Shown piece by piece: positions 43,305 to 50,768 of a stretch of 64,000 bases of DNA (within the stretch, counting starts at the first letter, position 1; each line of letters opens with the position of its first letter). The stretch is from JAPPHY01 sp034423135 (GTDB lineage Bacteria > Chloroflexota > Dehalococcoidia > Lucifugimonadales > UBA2985). The DNA lies in the NCBI GenBank assembly GCA_034423135.1, contig DAOUJC010000021.1, positions 1-64,000 of the forward strand, written 5' to 3'. The position numbers and the translations under genes are program-made. A model generated the notes under the pieces. That model saw only the letters and a list, made by a program, of their open reading frames with translations. It was not told the DNA's origin and did not search any database.

Positions 43305-43835
43305 CTAGAGTCTCAGGAACTCCCACACCACGAAGGGCGAGAGGGCGAACACGCCGAGGCCGAGCATCAGCAGCCACCGGGGAATCTTCTGCGCTTCCAA
43401 GCCGACGCCGAAGTTCTGAGTCAGGTAGATTCGGCTGCGCGTGTGTGCGACGCCGATCCCCACCTCGGTGAAGGCGGGGTTCAGGATGTTGTCCCTGTGG
43501 CCGGGACTCGCCATCCAGTCCGCGACGACTGAACGGCCAAGCTCCCAATCGTTCCGCCAAGGCAAACGGGAGTGCCGGGGGCGCTTATCATTCACGCGCA
43601 GCCAGATGTTCTCGGCTGTCGCGCCGGCGTAGCCCTCTTGCTCAACCCTTACGGACGCTGTGGACCGCCATCCCGGTCCCTCGTGGGAGAACGCTCTGGT
43701 CTGTGCCAGGAATTCACTGTGGCTATGCGCCGCCCGGATGAGCAGCCGATTGCTACGGAGGGGTTGCAGATTGGCGTGGTGGCGCTCGAAATTCGTGTGA
43801 TAGAGGACACTCCTGGCGACTCGACCTTCTCCCAT
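43305..43835 (-). CDS. CAP/SCP-domain protein with C-terminal membrane helix (transposon cargo)
   Basis: 176 residues from ATG 43835. CAP blocks are TNFERHHANLQPL, HSHSEFLAQTRAFSHEGPG, AENIWLRV, DWMASPGHRDNILNPAF and YLTQNFG. A C-terminal hydrophobic segment (WLLMLGLGVFALSPFVVWEFL) follows the domain. No signal peptide is evident, which is odd for a CAP protein. An alternative ATG at 43922 would add 29 residues; its ATG overlaps the stop of an eight-codon upstream frame that has GGAGGG before it. First gene of the minus-strand cargo operon. Confidence 0.7.
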   Translation of the reverse strand: MGEGRVARSVLYHTNFERHHANLQPLRSNRLLIRAAHSHSEFLAQTRAFSHEGPGWRSTASVRVEQEGYAGATAENIWLRVNDKRPRHSRLPWRNDWELGRSVVADWMASPGHRDNILNPAFTEVGIGVAHTRSRIYLTQNFGVGLEAQKIPRWLLMLGLGVFALSPFVVWEFLRL

Positions 43836-44009
43836 GGAACCTGCTTTCCGCACGAGGAAGATTCCAACGAGGAACCCCCCTGCGCTGTCATGGATCGGGC
43901 AGTTGGAACACCCCGGACTCATGTACGCACCGCGCAAGGGGGCATGAAGCCCTCCAGACCCTCGGTGCGTACAGGAGAAAGCGGTCAAGGAAGGGGTGTT
44001 CCACGGGCT

Positions 44010-44039
44010 ACTCTAAGCGTGCTGCCGTGGGGCTGTCAA
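44010..44039 (-). promoter_or_regulatory. Promoter of the CAP cargo operon
   Basis: On the minus strand TTGACA (44039-44034), 18-base spacer, TAGAGT (44015-44010). Divergent from the hicBA promoter. Confidence 0.65.
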
Positions 44040-44055
44040 GCAGATATGCACAAAA

Positions 44056-44071
44056 TGTGTAGTTATGCACA
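44056..44071. promoter_or_regulatory. Candidate HicB operator between divergent promoters
   Basis: Imperfect palindrome TGTGTAGTTATGCACA, with ATGCACA repeated directly at 44046-44052 and 44065-44071. It lies between the CAP-operon -35 and the hicBA -10. The assignment to HicB is inference. Confidence 0.4.
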
Positions 44072-44087
44072 CTGATGTCACCGAATG

Positions 44088-44096
44088 TGCTACACT
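44088..44096 (+). promoter_or_regulatory. Extended -10 promoter of hicBA
   Basis: TGCTACACT; +1 expected near 44103, giving a leader of about 25 bases with AGGAGG before hicB. Confidence 0.6.
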
Positions 44097-44127
44097 TGAT
44101 TGCGCGAGAAAACTCAGGAGGTGCGCC

Positions 44128-44349
44128 GTGCAACGTCAGTACGTCTTTTCGGCCAGTACAGAAGAGGACGAGGACGGACGGTGGAGTGCCTGGCTCAACG
44201 AGATACCCTGGTGCAGCACCTTTGGCGACACAGAAGAGGATGCGCTAGCTGAACTACGTGACGCTGCCAGCGTTGTCGTTCAGGCATTGGAGCAGAAAGG
44301 CGAGACGATTCCACAGCAAAACGCCGTTGTCGTGGAGATCCCAGCTTAG
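44128..44349 (+). CDS. hicB: HicB-family antitoxin
   Basis: 73 residues with the partial RNase-H-like HicB fold: YVFSASTEEDEDGRWSAWLNEIPW, then TFGDTEEDALAELRDAASVVVQAL. GTG 44128 is chosen for its AGGAGG site; the longer frame lacks one. It has no obvious C-terminal DNA-binding extension, so autorepression may be weak or need the complex. HicB precedes HicA, and the two genes abut exactly. Confidence 0.85.
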   Translation: MQRQYVFSASTEEDEDGRWSAWLNEIPWCSTFGDTEEDALAELRDAASVVVQALEQKGETIPQQNAVVVEIPA

Positions 44350-44622
44350 ATGAACACCCCGTTCTCCGAGTTGGTAGCCGCCTTACGAAACGTACCAATC
44401 CGGCGAATCATCACAGCATTAGAGCGCGACGGCTTTGCGCAGCGCAGAAACACGATAGGGGCGCACAGGTACTACGACCATCCTGACGGCAGACAAGTCG
44501 TCATATCGTTCCACAAGCGGGGCGACACGCTCACACGCAGGACACTTCGGGATGTTCTACAGAATACGGAGTGGAATGCCGAAGATGCCGTCCGTCTCAA
44601 GTTACTCAAGCGTCCACCCTGA
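44350..44622 (+). CDS. hicA: HicA-family mRNA interferase toxin
   Basis: 90 residues with the double-stranded-RNA-binding-like HicA pattern: a helix (RRIITALERDGFAQRR), the GAHRYYDHPDGRQVVISFH strands with the candidate catalytic histidine after GA, and TLRRTLRDVL-type C-terminal helix (seen as LTRRTLRDVLQNTEW). ATG 44350 follows the hicB stop directly. It would cleave mRNA unless bound by HicB. Within the transposon it may stabilise the element. Confidence 0.85.
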   Translation: MNTPFSELVAALRNVPIRRIITALERDGFAQRRNTIGAHRYYDHPDGRQVVISFHKRGDTLTRRTLRDVLQNTEWNAEDAVRLKLLKRPP

Positions 44623-44635
44623 TTGGCTAACGAGA

Positions 44636-45886
44636 TCAGGCGATCTTCCTCAGCATCCAGCACTTCCGCGACCACTGACCTGCGAGCACGTGGAAGAGCA
44701 CCGTGGCCTGGAACGCCAGGACCGACAGGACGGCGTGCAGGCTGATGCGCAGGAGACCTCGGTGGCAGTGTCCCTCTAGTGACCGCCCCTGCTTGAGGCT
44801 CTTGAAAATGCGCTCGACGGACTGGCGCTTGCCATAGAGGGACTTCCACTCAGGACTGCCCCTGCGGATAACCCCGAAGAGACGGGTATCCTCTGCCGGA
44901 TCCACCCACACCTCATCTTGGCAGTGGAGCACCCCCTTCCGATCCGCAAGGTGACAGCCATCCGCGGGACACCTGTAGAGGCGTCTGCGCCCGGGTCCAT
45001 CGCGCACGAACTCCATAGGCCGGAGTCCCAAGCAGGTGGGCGCTCCCTGAGTGGTGTACAGCCCTTTCTGAAGCCGTCCGCCAGGGAGACGGCGCATCGG
45101 GATGACGGGCACAGCTCCCGCTTGCAAGACGGCTTGGTGATTCGTTTGCGCATCGTATCCCCGATCCGCCGTTACGTGTGCCGGCCTAAGCCATCCGAAA
45201 CGTCGCATCGCCCCTCTGAGCAGGCCGGGCAGCTCCGGTGAATCCCCCTTGCTGGCCGTGGAGACGTAGCCGAACAATGGGACGTTGTGGACCGCATCGG
45301 CTGCCAAGTGGAGTTTGTAGCCGAAGTGCCACTCCTTGCCGTTCTTGTCGGCGTTCGGCCCCGTGCTGGTCTTTGCCGTCCAAGACGCCTCCGGATCGCT
45401 AATGAGGGCGCGGCGGGCATTGCTGTGCGTCCTGACAGTCGTGCTATCGATGGCCAGGGTTTCACCGAGTCCGGGCAGCAACTCTTTCAGGTGGTCCGTT
45501 GTGCCGGCAAGAGCTTCCTCGACCAGCTCGCGGTGCCGGGCAACTCTGGAGAAGAAGTAGCTGAAGGTGCTGCGGTGAGGGACACGGGAGAGGCCGCAGA
45601 TGCGCCGGAGAGTCGGATCGTCCTGGAGTCGGCGCACCAGAGCGCAGACCGAGGGGAGATTGAGAAGGAAGCGGGCAAGGTAGGCACGCCAGAGCGCTTC
45701 CGGCGTGTAGCCCTTTCGCCCCTGGGCAAAGCCTCCGGGTATCTGCCGGTACTCCCGCAGCTTGGTGAGAAGCGCAGAGGCGTCTACGAGGTCAAGCGTG
45801 GAGCGGAGCGCCGCGAGTCCGGGCGAATCCCGTTGCGAAACGGTCCCAAAGGACGTAGAATGATAGCCAGCCATCAGGGAGGGCAC
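44636..45886 (-). CDS. DDE transposase (IS4/IS5-superfamily type)
   Basis: 416 residues. The N-terminal DUF772-like domain (YTPEALWRAYLARFLL, HRSTFSYFFSRVA) is followed by the DDE core: IDSTT with D147, TADRGYD with D241, and E358 in a perfect Y-(2)-R-(3)-E-(6)-K signature (Y351, R354, E358, K365). All catalytic residues are present, so it looks active. A Cys-containing insert (YRCPADGCHLADRKGVLHC) sits between D241 and E358. GTG 45886 is the start; ATG 45874 is possible. It converges on hicA, with only 13 bases between them. Confidence 0.9.
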   Translation of the reverse strand: MPSLMAGYHSTSFGTVSQRDSPGLAALRSTLDLVDASALLTKLREYRQIPGGFAQGRKGYTPEALWRAYLARFLLNLPSVCALVRRLQDDPTLRRICGLSRVPHRSTFSYFFSRVARHRELVEEALAGTTDHLKELLPGLGETLAIDSTTVRTHSNARRALISDPEASWTAKTSTGPNADKNGKEWHFGYKLHLAADAVHNVPLFGYVSTASKGDSPELPGLLRGAMRRFGWLRPAHVTADRGYDAQTNHQAVLQAGAVPVIPMRRLPGGRLQKGLYTTQGAPTCLGLRPMEFVRDGPGRRRLYRCPADGCHLADRKGVLHCQDEVWVDPAEDTRLFGVIRRGSPEWKSLYGKRQSVERIFKSLKQGRSLEGHCHRGLLRISLHAVLSVLAFQATVLFHVLAGQWSRKCWMLRKIA

Positions 45887-45913
45887 TGTGCAAAATGCTC
45901 CCTAGTGGTTTTT

Positions 45914-45943
45914 GAGTCGCAGACGTTACAGCGCCTGCGACTC
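45914..45943 (-). promoter_or_regulatory. Hairpin in the transposase leader
   Basis: GAGTCGCAG (45914-45922) pairs with CTGCGACTC (45935-45943). It lies between the transposase promoter and its start codon and may limit translation. Confidence 0.5.
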
Positions 45944-45955
45944 TGCTTGTGTGGG

Positions 45956-45985
45956 ATTCTAGCTTATCAGGCCCTCACCGCGCAA
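45956..45985 (-). promoter_or_regulatory. Transposase promoter
   Basis: On the minus strand TTGCGC (45985-45980), 18-base spacer, TAGAAT (45961-45956), inside the right end of the element. Confidence 0.6.
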
Positions 45986-46035
45986 TCCACGGCGTTCCCC
46001 TTCTCCTTCTCCCGTGCAACACAGTGCCTAGCTAG

Positions 46036-46056
46036 GTTCATTTTTCACAGCTCTCC
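46036..46056. repeat. Right terminal inverted repeat
   Basis: Ends ATTTTTCACAGCTCTCC, complementary to the left repeat with one mismatch. Confidence 0.85.
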
Positions 46057-46065
46057 AAGGCCATA
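46057..46065. repeat. Target-site duplication, right copy
   Basis: AAGGCCATA, identical to 41428-41436. Confidence 0.85.
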
Positions 46066-46158
46066 GGCTCTCCGATACCACGCCTGACATGAGCGCCAGG
46101 AGTCGCGTCCGGCGAGCGGGTATGGGCGCACGCTTACTCCCCGCCAGAAGTGCTTTAC

Positions 46159-46187
46159 TTGCACGGGGAATGCACGCATTGTAGGAT
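46159..46187 (+). promoter_or_regulatory. Promoter of the LprG-like/MFS operon
   Basis: TTGCAC (46159-46164), 17-base spacer, TAGGAT (46182-46187). The leader before the lipoprotein gene is about 230 bases. Confidence 0.6.
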
Positions 46188-46241
46188 AGTCACACTTCTC
46201 ACTGATTGAAGGTGGGACGCGCGGCCAAGGAGAGCCTTCAC

Positions 46242-46430
46242 ATGAGCAGGACTCACCGTAGAAGAGGAGCTATGCTCACCGCAAACTCCGGTGCCACAAC
46301 GGTCGGCTGCACGGCCGGCAGCCTGTCAGTGCGACCGTTGCCTGCTTCCCCGGCCCAGTCGAGGGATGTCTGCCTCTGGTTCACAACCGCGCATTCTCCC
46401 GCGCCGGCAGACAAGGAGAATACCGGATGA
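46242..46430 (+). CDS. Possible 62-residue upstream ORF coupled to the LprG-like gene
   Basis: ATG 46242 has AAGGAG nine bases upstream, and its TGA overlaps the lipoprotein ATG as ATGA. The predicted peptide is Ser/Arg/Ala-rich with no recognised motif. It may be a regulatory or chance frame; the ribosome site and exact overlap are the only support. Confidence 0.3.
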   Translation: MSRTHRRRGAMLTANSGATTVGCTAGSLSVRPLPASPAQSRDVCLWFTTAHSPAPADKENTG

Positions 46431-47203
46431 GAACTGCGGCAACACTTGCCCTCAGGCTGTCGCTCGCCGCTTTGCTGGCCGGCTCACTCCTGCTGGCCGT
46501 CGCGTGCGAAGGCGAGCCCCCTCCCACTCCGACCGCCGCGGCTGAGCCCACTCCGACCCCTCTGCCGACTCCTACGCCCACCGCGGAGGACTTCATAAGA
46601 GCATTGGGCCAGAACGTCTCCGCCATGTCCACGGCCAAGTTCGGCATGATCGACGAAACGGAAACCGGCGCCAAGTTCTTCGGGACCACCTTGAAGAGCA
46701 TGCAGGCGGAGGTCGAGGCGCCCAACAGCCTGAAAATGATCGTGGAAGTGGTGGCCCCGGTGTTTGGCTTCGTCGTAATCGAGATTGTGAAGGTCGGGGA
46801 CGAGGCATTCCTGAAGCTCTCCGAGGACGCGCCGTGGAGTCCTTTGCCCTTCGACCAGGTGCCCTTCAACTTCGCAGGCATGGGCACGGTATTCGCCGGC
46901 CTCCCCAACACTATCACCTACGTTTCGCTGATCGGCCGGGAGGAAGTGCAGGGCGCGCAGGCCATTCAGATCAAGGGCATCATCGACTCGGAGGCCCTGC
47001 TGCCGCTTATCACGGATGCCGACCCGGGCAATCCGATAACCCTGACCTTCTGGATCGACGAGGCGGATGTGGTGCTCAGGCAGTTCAGGCTGGCGGGCCA
47101 GATCTACAATGAGGACGCGCCGGAGACCACCCGCCTTCTGACCATCGAGAACATCAACGAACCCGTGGATATTCAGCTACCGGACTCAGCCTCCGGCCAG
47201 TGA
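46427..47203 (+). CDS. LppX/LprAFG-family lipid-binding lipoprotein
   Basis: 258 residues. Signal peptide with lipobox LAVAC (Cys 27), a short Pro/Thr linker (to about 50), then the LppX_LprAFG pattern: TAEDFIRALGQNVSAMSTAKFGM, MIVEVVAPVFGF, KVGDEAFLKL, and FWIDEADVVLRQFRLAG. In mycobacteria, LprG carries triacylated lipids and glycolipids to the outer envelope and works with the MFS protein P55. Here too an MFS gene follows directly with a GTGA overlap, which supports a lipid-export role by analogy. AAGGAG precedes ATG 46427. Confidence 0.8.
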   Translation: MRTAATLALRLSLAALLAGSLLLAVACEGEPPPTPTAAAEPTPTPLPTPTPTAEDFIRALGQNVSAMSTAKFGMIDETETGAKFFGTTLKSMQAEVEAPNSLKMIVEVVAPVFGFVVIEIVKVGDEAFLKLSEDAPWSPLPFDQVPFNFAGMGTVFAGLPNTITYVSLIGREEVQGAQAIQIKGIIDSEALLPLITDADPGNPITLTFWIDEADVVLRQFRLAGQIYNEDAPETTRLLTIENINEPVDIQLPDSASGQ

Positions 47204-48660
47204 TTGGAGTGAGGTCCACCCTCGTACGCTGGGGCTCTTCCCAGACGACCATACTGGCGATTCTATGCTTGGGCGTATTCTCGACCGCGCTCGACCAGAC
47301 TGTGGTTGTTGCCGCCCTGCCGCAGGTCATGGTGGACCTGGAGATTCCACTCACTGACCTGGACCGGGCGTCGTGGATAATAACCGGCTACCTCATCAGC
47401 TACACCGTTGCCATGCCTCTAGTGGGGCGCCTTTCGGACGTATACGGCCGCGTCAAGATGTTCCAGGTGTCGCTCGTCATATTCGCCATTGGGTCGGCCC
47501 TCGTGGCGATGGCGCCGGACTTTACGTGGATCGTGCCCGCCAGGATCATTCAGGCGGTTGGTGGAGGAGCCACCGTCCCCATCGGCCTGGCGATGGCCGT
47601 GTCGGTCGTATCGCAGGAGAAGCGAGGGCTTGCGATAGGTCTGGTTGCGGCCTCAGCCGAAGCCGGTTCGGTGGTGGGGCCTCTGTACGGCGGCACCATC
47701 ATCGAGTGGATCGGATGGCGATGGATCTTCTGGTTCGACGTGCCTCAGAGCCTCATACTGCTGCTGCTGATGGCCATCCTTCCCAACCGTCCGAATCCGG
47801 CGGCCAGGATGGACTGGGCGGGTGCGCTGGCGCTCGGCGGAGCGCTGACCGTGCTGTCACTGGGCCTGGCGCAGAGGAGCATCTTCACCGGGGAGTCCGT
47901 TTATCCCTACCTTACGCTCGGGGCGGGAGTTGTCCTTGTCGGAATCCTGATATTCGTGGAACGGAGGGCCATACAGCCACTGCTGGCGTCCTTCCTGTAC
48001 ACGTCAAGGGCATTCCTAATGTCCAACATTACCCAGTTTCTGGTGGGCGTGTCCCTGATCATGGCCCTGGTATGCGTGCCCCTCATGGCAGCCACCGTCA
48101 TGGAGAGAGGGCCGCTGGAGAGCGCACTCAGCCTGGTCCGGCTCACGGCCGCCATTCCCGTGGGCGCGCTGGTGGGCGGCTACATCCTGCGCTGGACAGG
48201 GGTCAAGGGGGTGTGCATCGTCGGCCTTGCGCTGATGGGCACCGGCCTGCTGTTCATGAGCGGCTGGGAGACGGAAGTAGGCGAGCTGAGGCTGACCCTG
48301 CCGCTGATTACTGCTGGGCTTGGATTCGGCCTCGTCATCCCACCCATAGGCGTGAGCGCGCTTAGCGCCGCGCCCAGCGACTACTGGGGAGCGGCGGCAT
48401 CGCTGGTCACCGCATCGCGCATGGTGGGAATGGCGTTGGGGCTGGCGGCCCTGTCCGCATGGGGCATAGAGCGCTTCTATAATCTGACTGCCGACGTCAG
48501 CCTTGGAGCAAACTACGAGGAAACGGAGGCCGTTCTGATAGAGGCAGGCGTCACCGTCTTCCAGAACCTGTTCATGGTCGCCGGGTTCTTGTCGCTCCTG
48601 GCCATAGTGCCGGCACTGCTGATGCGGGTGGAGGAGACCGCCGATCGCGACGCTGAATGA
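47200..48660 (+). CDS. DHA2-type MFS transporter, P55-like partner of the LprG-like lipoprotein
   Basis: 486 residues and about 14 helices. DHA2 signatures are LDQTVVVAALPQVMVDL (motif D1-like), GRLSDVYGRVKMF (motif A) and GLVAASAEAGSVVGPLYGG (motif C). GTG 47200 overlaps the lipoprotein stop by four bases. DHA2 members export drugs or lipids; pairing with an LprG-like lipoprotein favours envelope-lipid export. Confidence 0.85.
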   Translation: MIGVRSTLVRWGSSQTTILAILCLGVFSTALDQTVVVAALPQVMVDLEIPLTDLDRASWIITGYLISYTVAMPLVGRLSDVYGRVKMFQVSLVIFAIGSALVAMAPDFTWIVPARIIQAVGGGATVPIGLAMAVSVVSQEKRGLAIGLVAASAEAGSVVGPLYGGTIIEWIGWRWIFWFDVPQSLILLLLMAILPNRPNPAARMDWAGALALGGALTVLSLGLAQRSIFTGESVYPYLTLGAGVVLVGILIFVERRAIQPLLASFLYTSRAFLMSNITQFLVGVSLIMALVCVPLMAATVMERGPLESALSLVRLTAAIPVGALVGGYILRWTGVKGVCIVGLALMGTGLLFMSGWETEVGELRLTLPLITAGLGFGLVIPPIGVSALSAAPSDYWGAAASLVTASRMVGMALGLAALSAWGIERFYNLTADVSLGANYEETEAVLIEAGVTVFQNLFMVAGFLSLLAIVPALLMRVEETADRDAE

Positions 48661-48859
48661 GCAGCCCTGGACGCGGCGGACAGGCAGCACAGGGAAGCTT
48701 CTAACCAATGCGCAGATGGGCCGCCGATGAAGGCTGATGGCCGCACTGGTGCAGGTGTCCGTTTGGGGGCTACGTGCGGCCCCCACACTTGCCACGCGAA
48801 CGAGTGTTCAGTAGGATTAAGGCATCGTTCAGCCCAATGAGAACTGCGGGATCGAGGAT
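48661..48859. other. Short intergenic region
   Basis: No gene, repeat or clear promoter seen. Confidence 0.5.
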
Positions 48860-49087
48860 ATGGCAAACTGGGAGAACTGTTCGGCGGTAGAACGAGACCC
48901 CGAAAGGGTTAGCGGAACCTGGGTCTTTCGCGGGACGCGGGTGCCCGTGTCCGCACTCTTTGAGAACCTGAGGGACGGAGCCACGGTTGAACAGTTCCTG
49001 GAATGGTTCCCAGGCGTCGAAGGGGGCGCGGTGGAGGCCGTTCTTGCCCATGAGGTAGAGTCACTAGCGGAAGCTTCAAGGCCTTGA
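48860..49087 (+). CDS. DUF433 protein, putative antitoxin
   Basis: 75 residues with the DUF433 pattern (DPERVSGTWVFRGTRVPVSALFENL, LEWFPGV), a winged-helix-like fold found beside PIN-like toxins. The following gene starts within its stop codon (TTGA). ATG 48860 has GAGG close upstream. Confidence 0.8.
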   Translation: MANWENCSAVERDPERVSGTWVFRGTRVPVSALFENLRDGATVEQFLEWFPGVEGGAVEAVLAHEVESLAEASRP

Positions 49088-49401
49088 GGATTCTGCTGGA
49101 TCAAGGCACCCCTACGCCACTGCGGCCCTATCTCCAAGAGCATTTGGTTGAGACTGCCTTCGAGAGGCGTTGGTCCAATCTAACCAATGGAGAACTGCTA
49201 AATGCAGCAGAGGAAAATGGCTTTGAGCTGCTCGTAACCACCGACCAGCAGCTAAGACATCAACAGCATCTCGCAGGTCGGCGGCTGGCAGTGCTCGTCA
49301 TTCGATCAACCTCGTGGCCGCGCATTCAAACCAAGGTGGACGAGCTTAGAGAGCGAATCGGCAGCATGAAGCCCGGCGACTATGAAGAATTCTCAATATA
49401 A
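49084..49401 (+). CDS. DUF5615 PIN-like protein, putative toxin
   Basis: 105 residues with the PIN-like core: N-terminal ILLDQGTPTPLRPYL (acidic Asp in strand 1), NGELLNAAEENGFELLVTTDQQL (conserved TxDxxL) and RLAVLVIRSTSWPRI. Nearly always paired with DUF433 and likely an RNase toxin. The TTG start overlaps the DUF433 stop. Confidence 0.8.
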   Translation: MRILLDQGTPTPLRPYLQEHLVETAFERRWSNLTNGELLNAAEENGFELLVTTDQQLRHQQHLAGRRLAVLVIRSTSWPRIQTKVDELRERIGSMKPGDYEEFSI

Positions 49402-49445
49402 CGCTTTCGACGTATAGGTAACTCTCGATCTGATTTGACAGCCCC

Positions 49446-50768
49446 CTACCCCTCTCTCCCCTGCGATCCCCGTCCCCACATCGGGTGGCGGAACGTCGGA
49501 TTCGCGTCGCGGTGCCACGAGCGCTGCACCGGCGCAGCAGCCGCGGCCACGGCCCCCCTCGTATCCGGCGCCTCCGCGTGGCTCTGCCGGCGGACCGCAC
49601 GGCCTGAGTCGAGGCCGTTCAGGTGGCGCGCCAGGTCGACCAGCGCGGCCAGGTTGTGGACGGGCAGCAGGTCGTCGATGTAGGGCGCCGCGGCCCGCAT
49701 GCCCTGCGTCAGCGGCTCGTAGTCCTCGGCGCCGGCCAGCGGGTTGAGCCAGATCAGGCGTCGACAGCTGCGCTGCAGCCGCGCCATCTCCTCGCTCAGC
49801 ATCTCAGGCTCGCCGCGGTCCCAGCCGTCCGACACGACGAGCACGATGGAGCCCCAGCCCAGCGTCCTGCGCGCCCATCGAAAGTTGAACTCCCGCAGCG
49901 CAGCGCCGATGCGCGTGCCGCCCGACCAGTCCGGCACCGCCTTCGAGACTTCGCTCACGGCTCCGTCGATGTCACGGCGGCCTAGCTGCCTGGTGACGCG
50001 GGTGAGCCTGGTAGCGAACAGGAACGCCTCCACCTGGCTCTCCAGGCCCGCGTACAGGCTGTGGATGAAGTGCAGCAGCATGCGTGTGTACCGTTCCATG
50101 GAGCCGCTCACGTCGCAGATCACCACCAGCCGCCGGGCCTTCACCTTCCTCCGCCGGGTCTTCAGGTGAAGCAGCTCGCCTCCGAACTGCGCGTTGTCCC
50201 GCAGCGTCCTCCGCACGTCCAGCCTCGGGCCGGCGCCGCGCTCCTGCCGGCGAGTGAGGCGCAGCCCCGGATTCCACTCCAGCGAGGCCATCAGCCGGCG
50301 TGCCTCCCGCACCTCGTCTGGCGTGAACTCGGCGAAGTCCTTCTCGCGAAGTACCTCGCGGGCGCTGAAGGTGCGCGTCAGGTCGATTCGGTCGTACTGC
50401 TCACCAGAGTCCTGTTCCTGCGCATCTGAGCCTCCAGCGTCGAGTCCCGGCGGAGGCGGGCCGGCTTCCACCCTCCGGTAGCGGCGCTGCTCGCCCATCG
50501 AGCGCAGGTCGAGCCTGGACATTCGGTCCCTGCGCTGCCGCCAGAACACCTCGAACGCCTCGTCGAAGAGCGGCAGGTCTTCACGGCGGTGCACCAGTAG
50601 CGTGCGTAGCGCCGACCACACATCGACCCGGCGCGTCATGCCGACGTCCTCCAGCACGCGCACGGCGTCCACCATGCGGCCCTCGTGGACGTTCAGGCCG
50701 AGACGCCTGAGCAGGTGGCCGAAGATGAGGAGGTTGTGGAGGATGTGACCGGCCGGCGCGCTAGCCAC
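49446..50768 (-). CDS. coxE: CoxE-like VWA-domain protein
   Basis: 440 residues. An N-terminal helical CoxE region (HILHNLLIFGHLLRRLG, LPLFDEAFEVFW) and a charged linker precede a VWA domain with MIDAS DVSGSM (about 218), SGGTRIGAAL and VLVVSDGWDRGE. CoxE and the MoxR ATPase CoxD are needed to mature the Mo/Cu centre of CO dehydrogenase in Oligotropha. GTG 50768 overlaps the coxD stop. The C-terminus is a long Ala/Arg-rich tail. Last gene of the operon. Confidence 0.85.
   Translation of the reverse strand: MASAPAGHILHNLLIFGHLLRRLGLNVHEGRMVDAVRVLEDVGMTRRVDVWSALRTLLVHRREDLPLFDEAFEVFWRQRRDRMSRLDLRSMGEQRRYRRVEAGPPPPGLDAGGSDAQEQDSGEQYDRIDLTRTFSAREVLREKDFAEFTPDEVREARRLMASLEWNPGLRLTRRQERGAGPRLDVRRTLRDNAQFGGELLHLKTRRRKVKARRLVVICDVSGSMERYTRMLLHFIHSLYAGLESQVEAFLFATRLTRVTRQLGRRDIDGAVSEVSKAVPDWSGGTRIGAALREFNFRWARRTLGWGSIVLVVSDGWDRGEPEMLSEEMARLQRSCRRLIWLNPLAGAEDYEPLTQGMRAAAPYIDDLLPVHNLAALVDLARHLNGLDSGRAVRRQSHAEAPDTRGAVAAAAAPVQRSWHRDANPTFRHPMWGRGSQGREG

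Larger units (their letters stand above)
41437..46056. mobile_element. 4.62-kb transposon with CAP-protein and HicBA cargo
   Basis: The element is bounded by 21-bp terminal inverted repeats matching at 20 of 21 positions and by a perfect 9-bp direct repeat AAGGCCATA on either side, so both ends are defined to the base. It contains a single DDE transposase gene at the right end (44636-45886). About 3 kb of passenger genes follow: HicBA, and a minus-strand block of CAP-domain, membrane and small Cys-rich proteins. The layout fits an insertion sequence with passenger genes rather than a composite transposon, since only one transposase and no inner IS copies are present. Nine-base duplications occur in the IS4 and IS903-type groups. 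Intact ends suggest it is fairly recent; the frameshifted CAP gene suggests cargo decay or strain variation. Confidence 0.85.

Noticed and set aside
44618..44640. CCTGAT/ATCAGG inverted repeat between hicA and the transposase gene as a terminator
   Set aside because: Only six pairs, an 11-base loop and no T-run; too weak to call.
46194..46426. Riboswitch in the leader of the LprG-like gene
   Set aside because: Hairpins and a CGCAAACTCCGG segment recall c-di-GMP-type leaders, but the conserved GGGACGCAAAG core is missing, so I do not call one.
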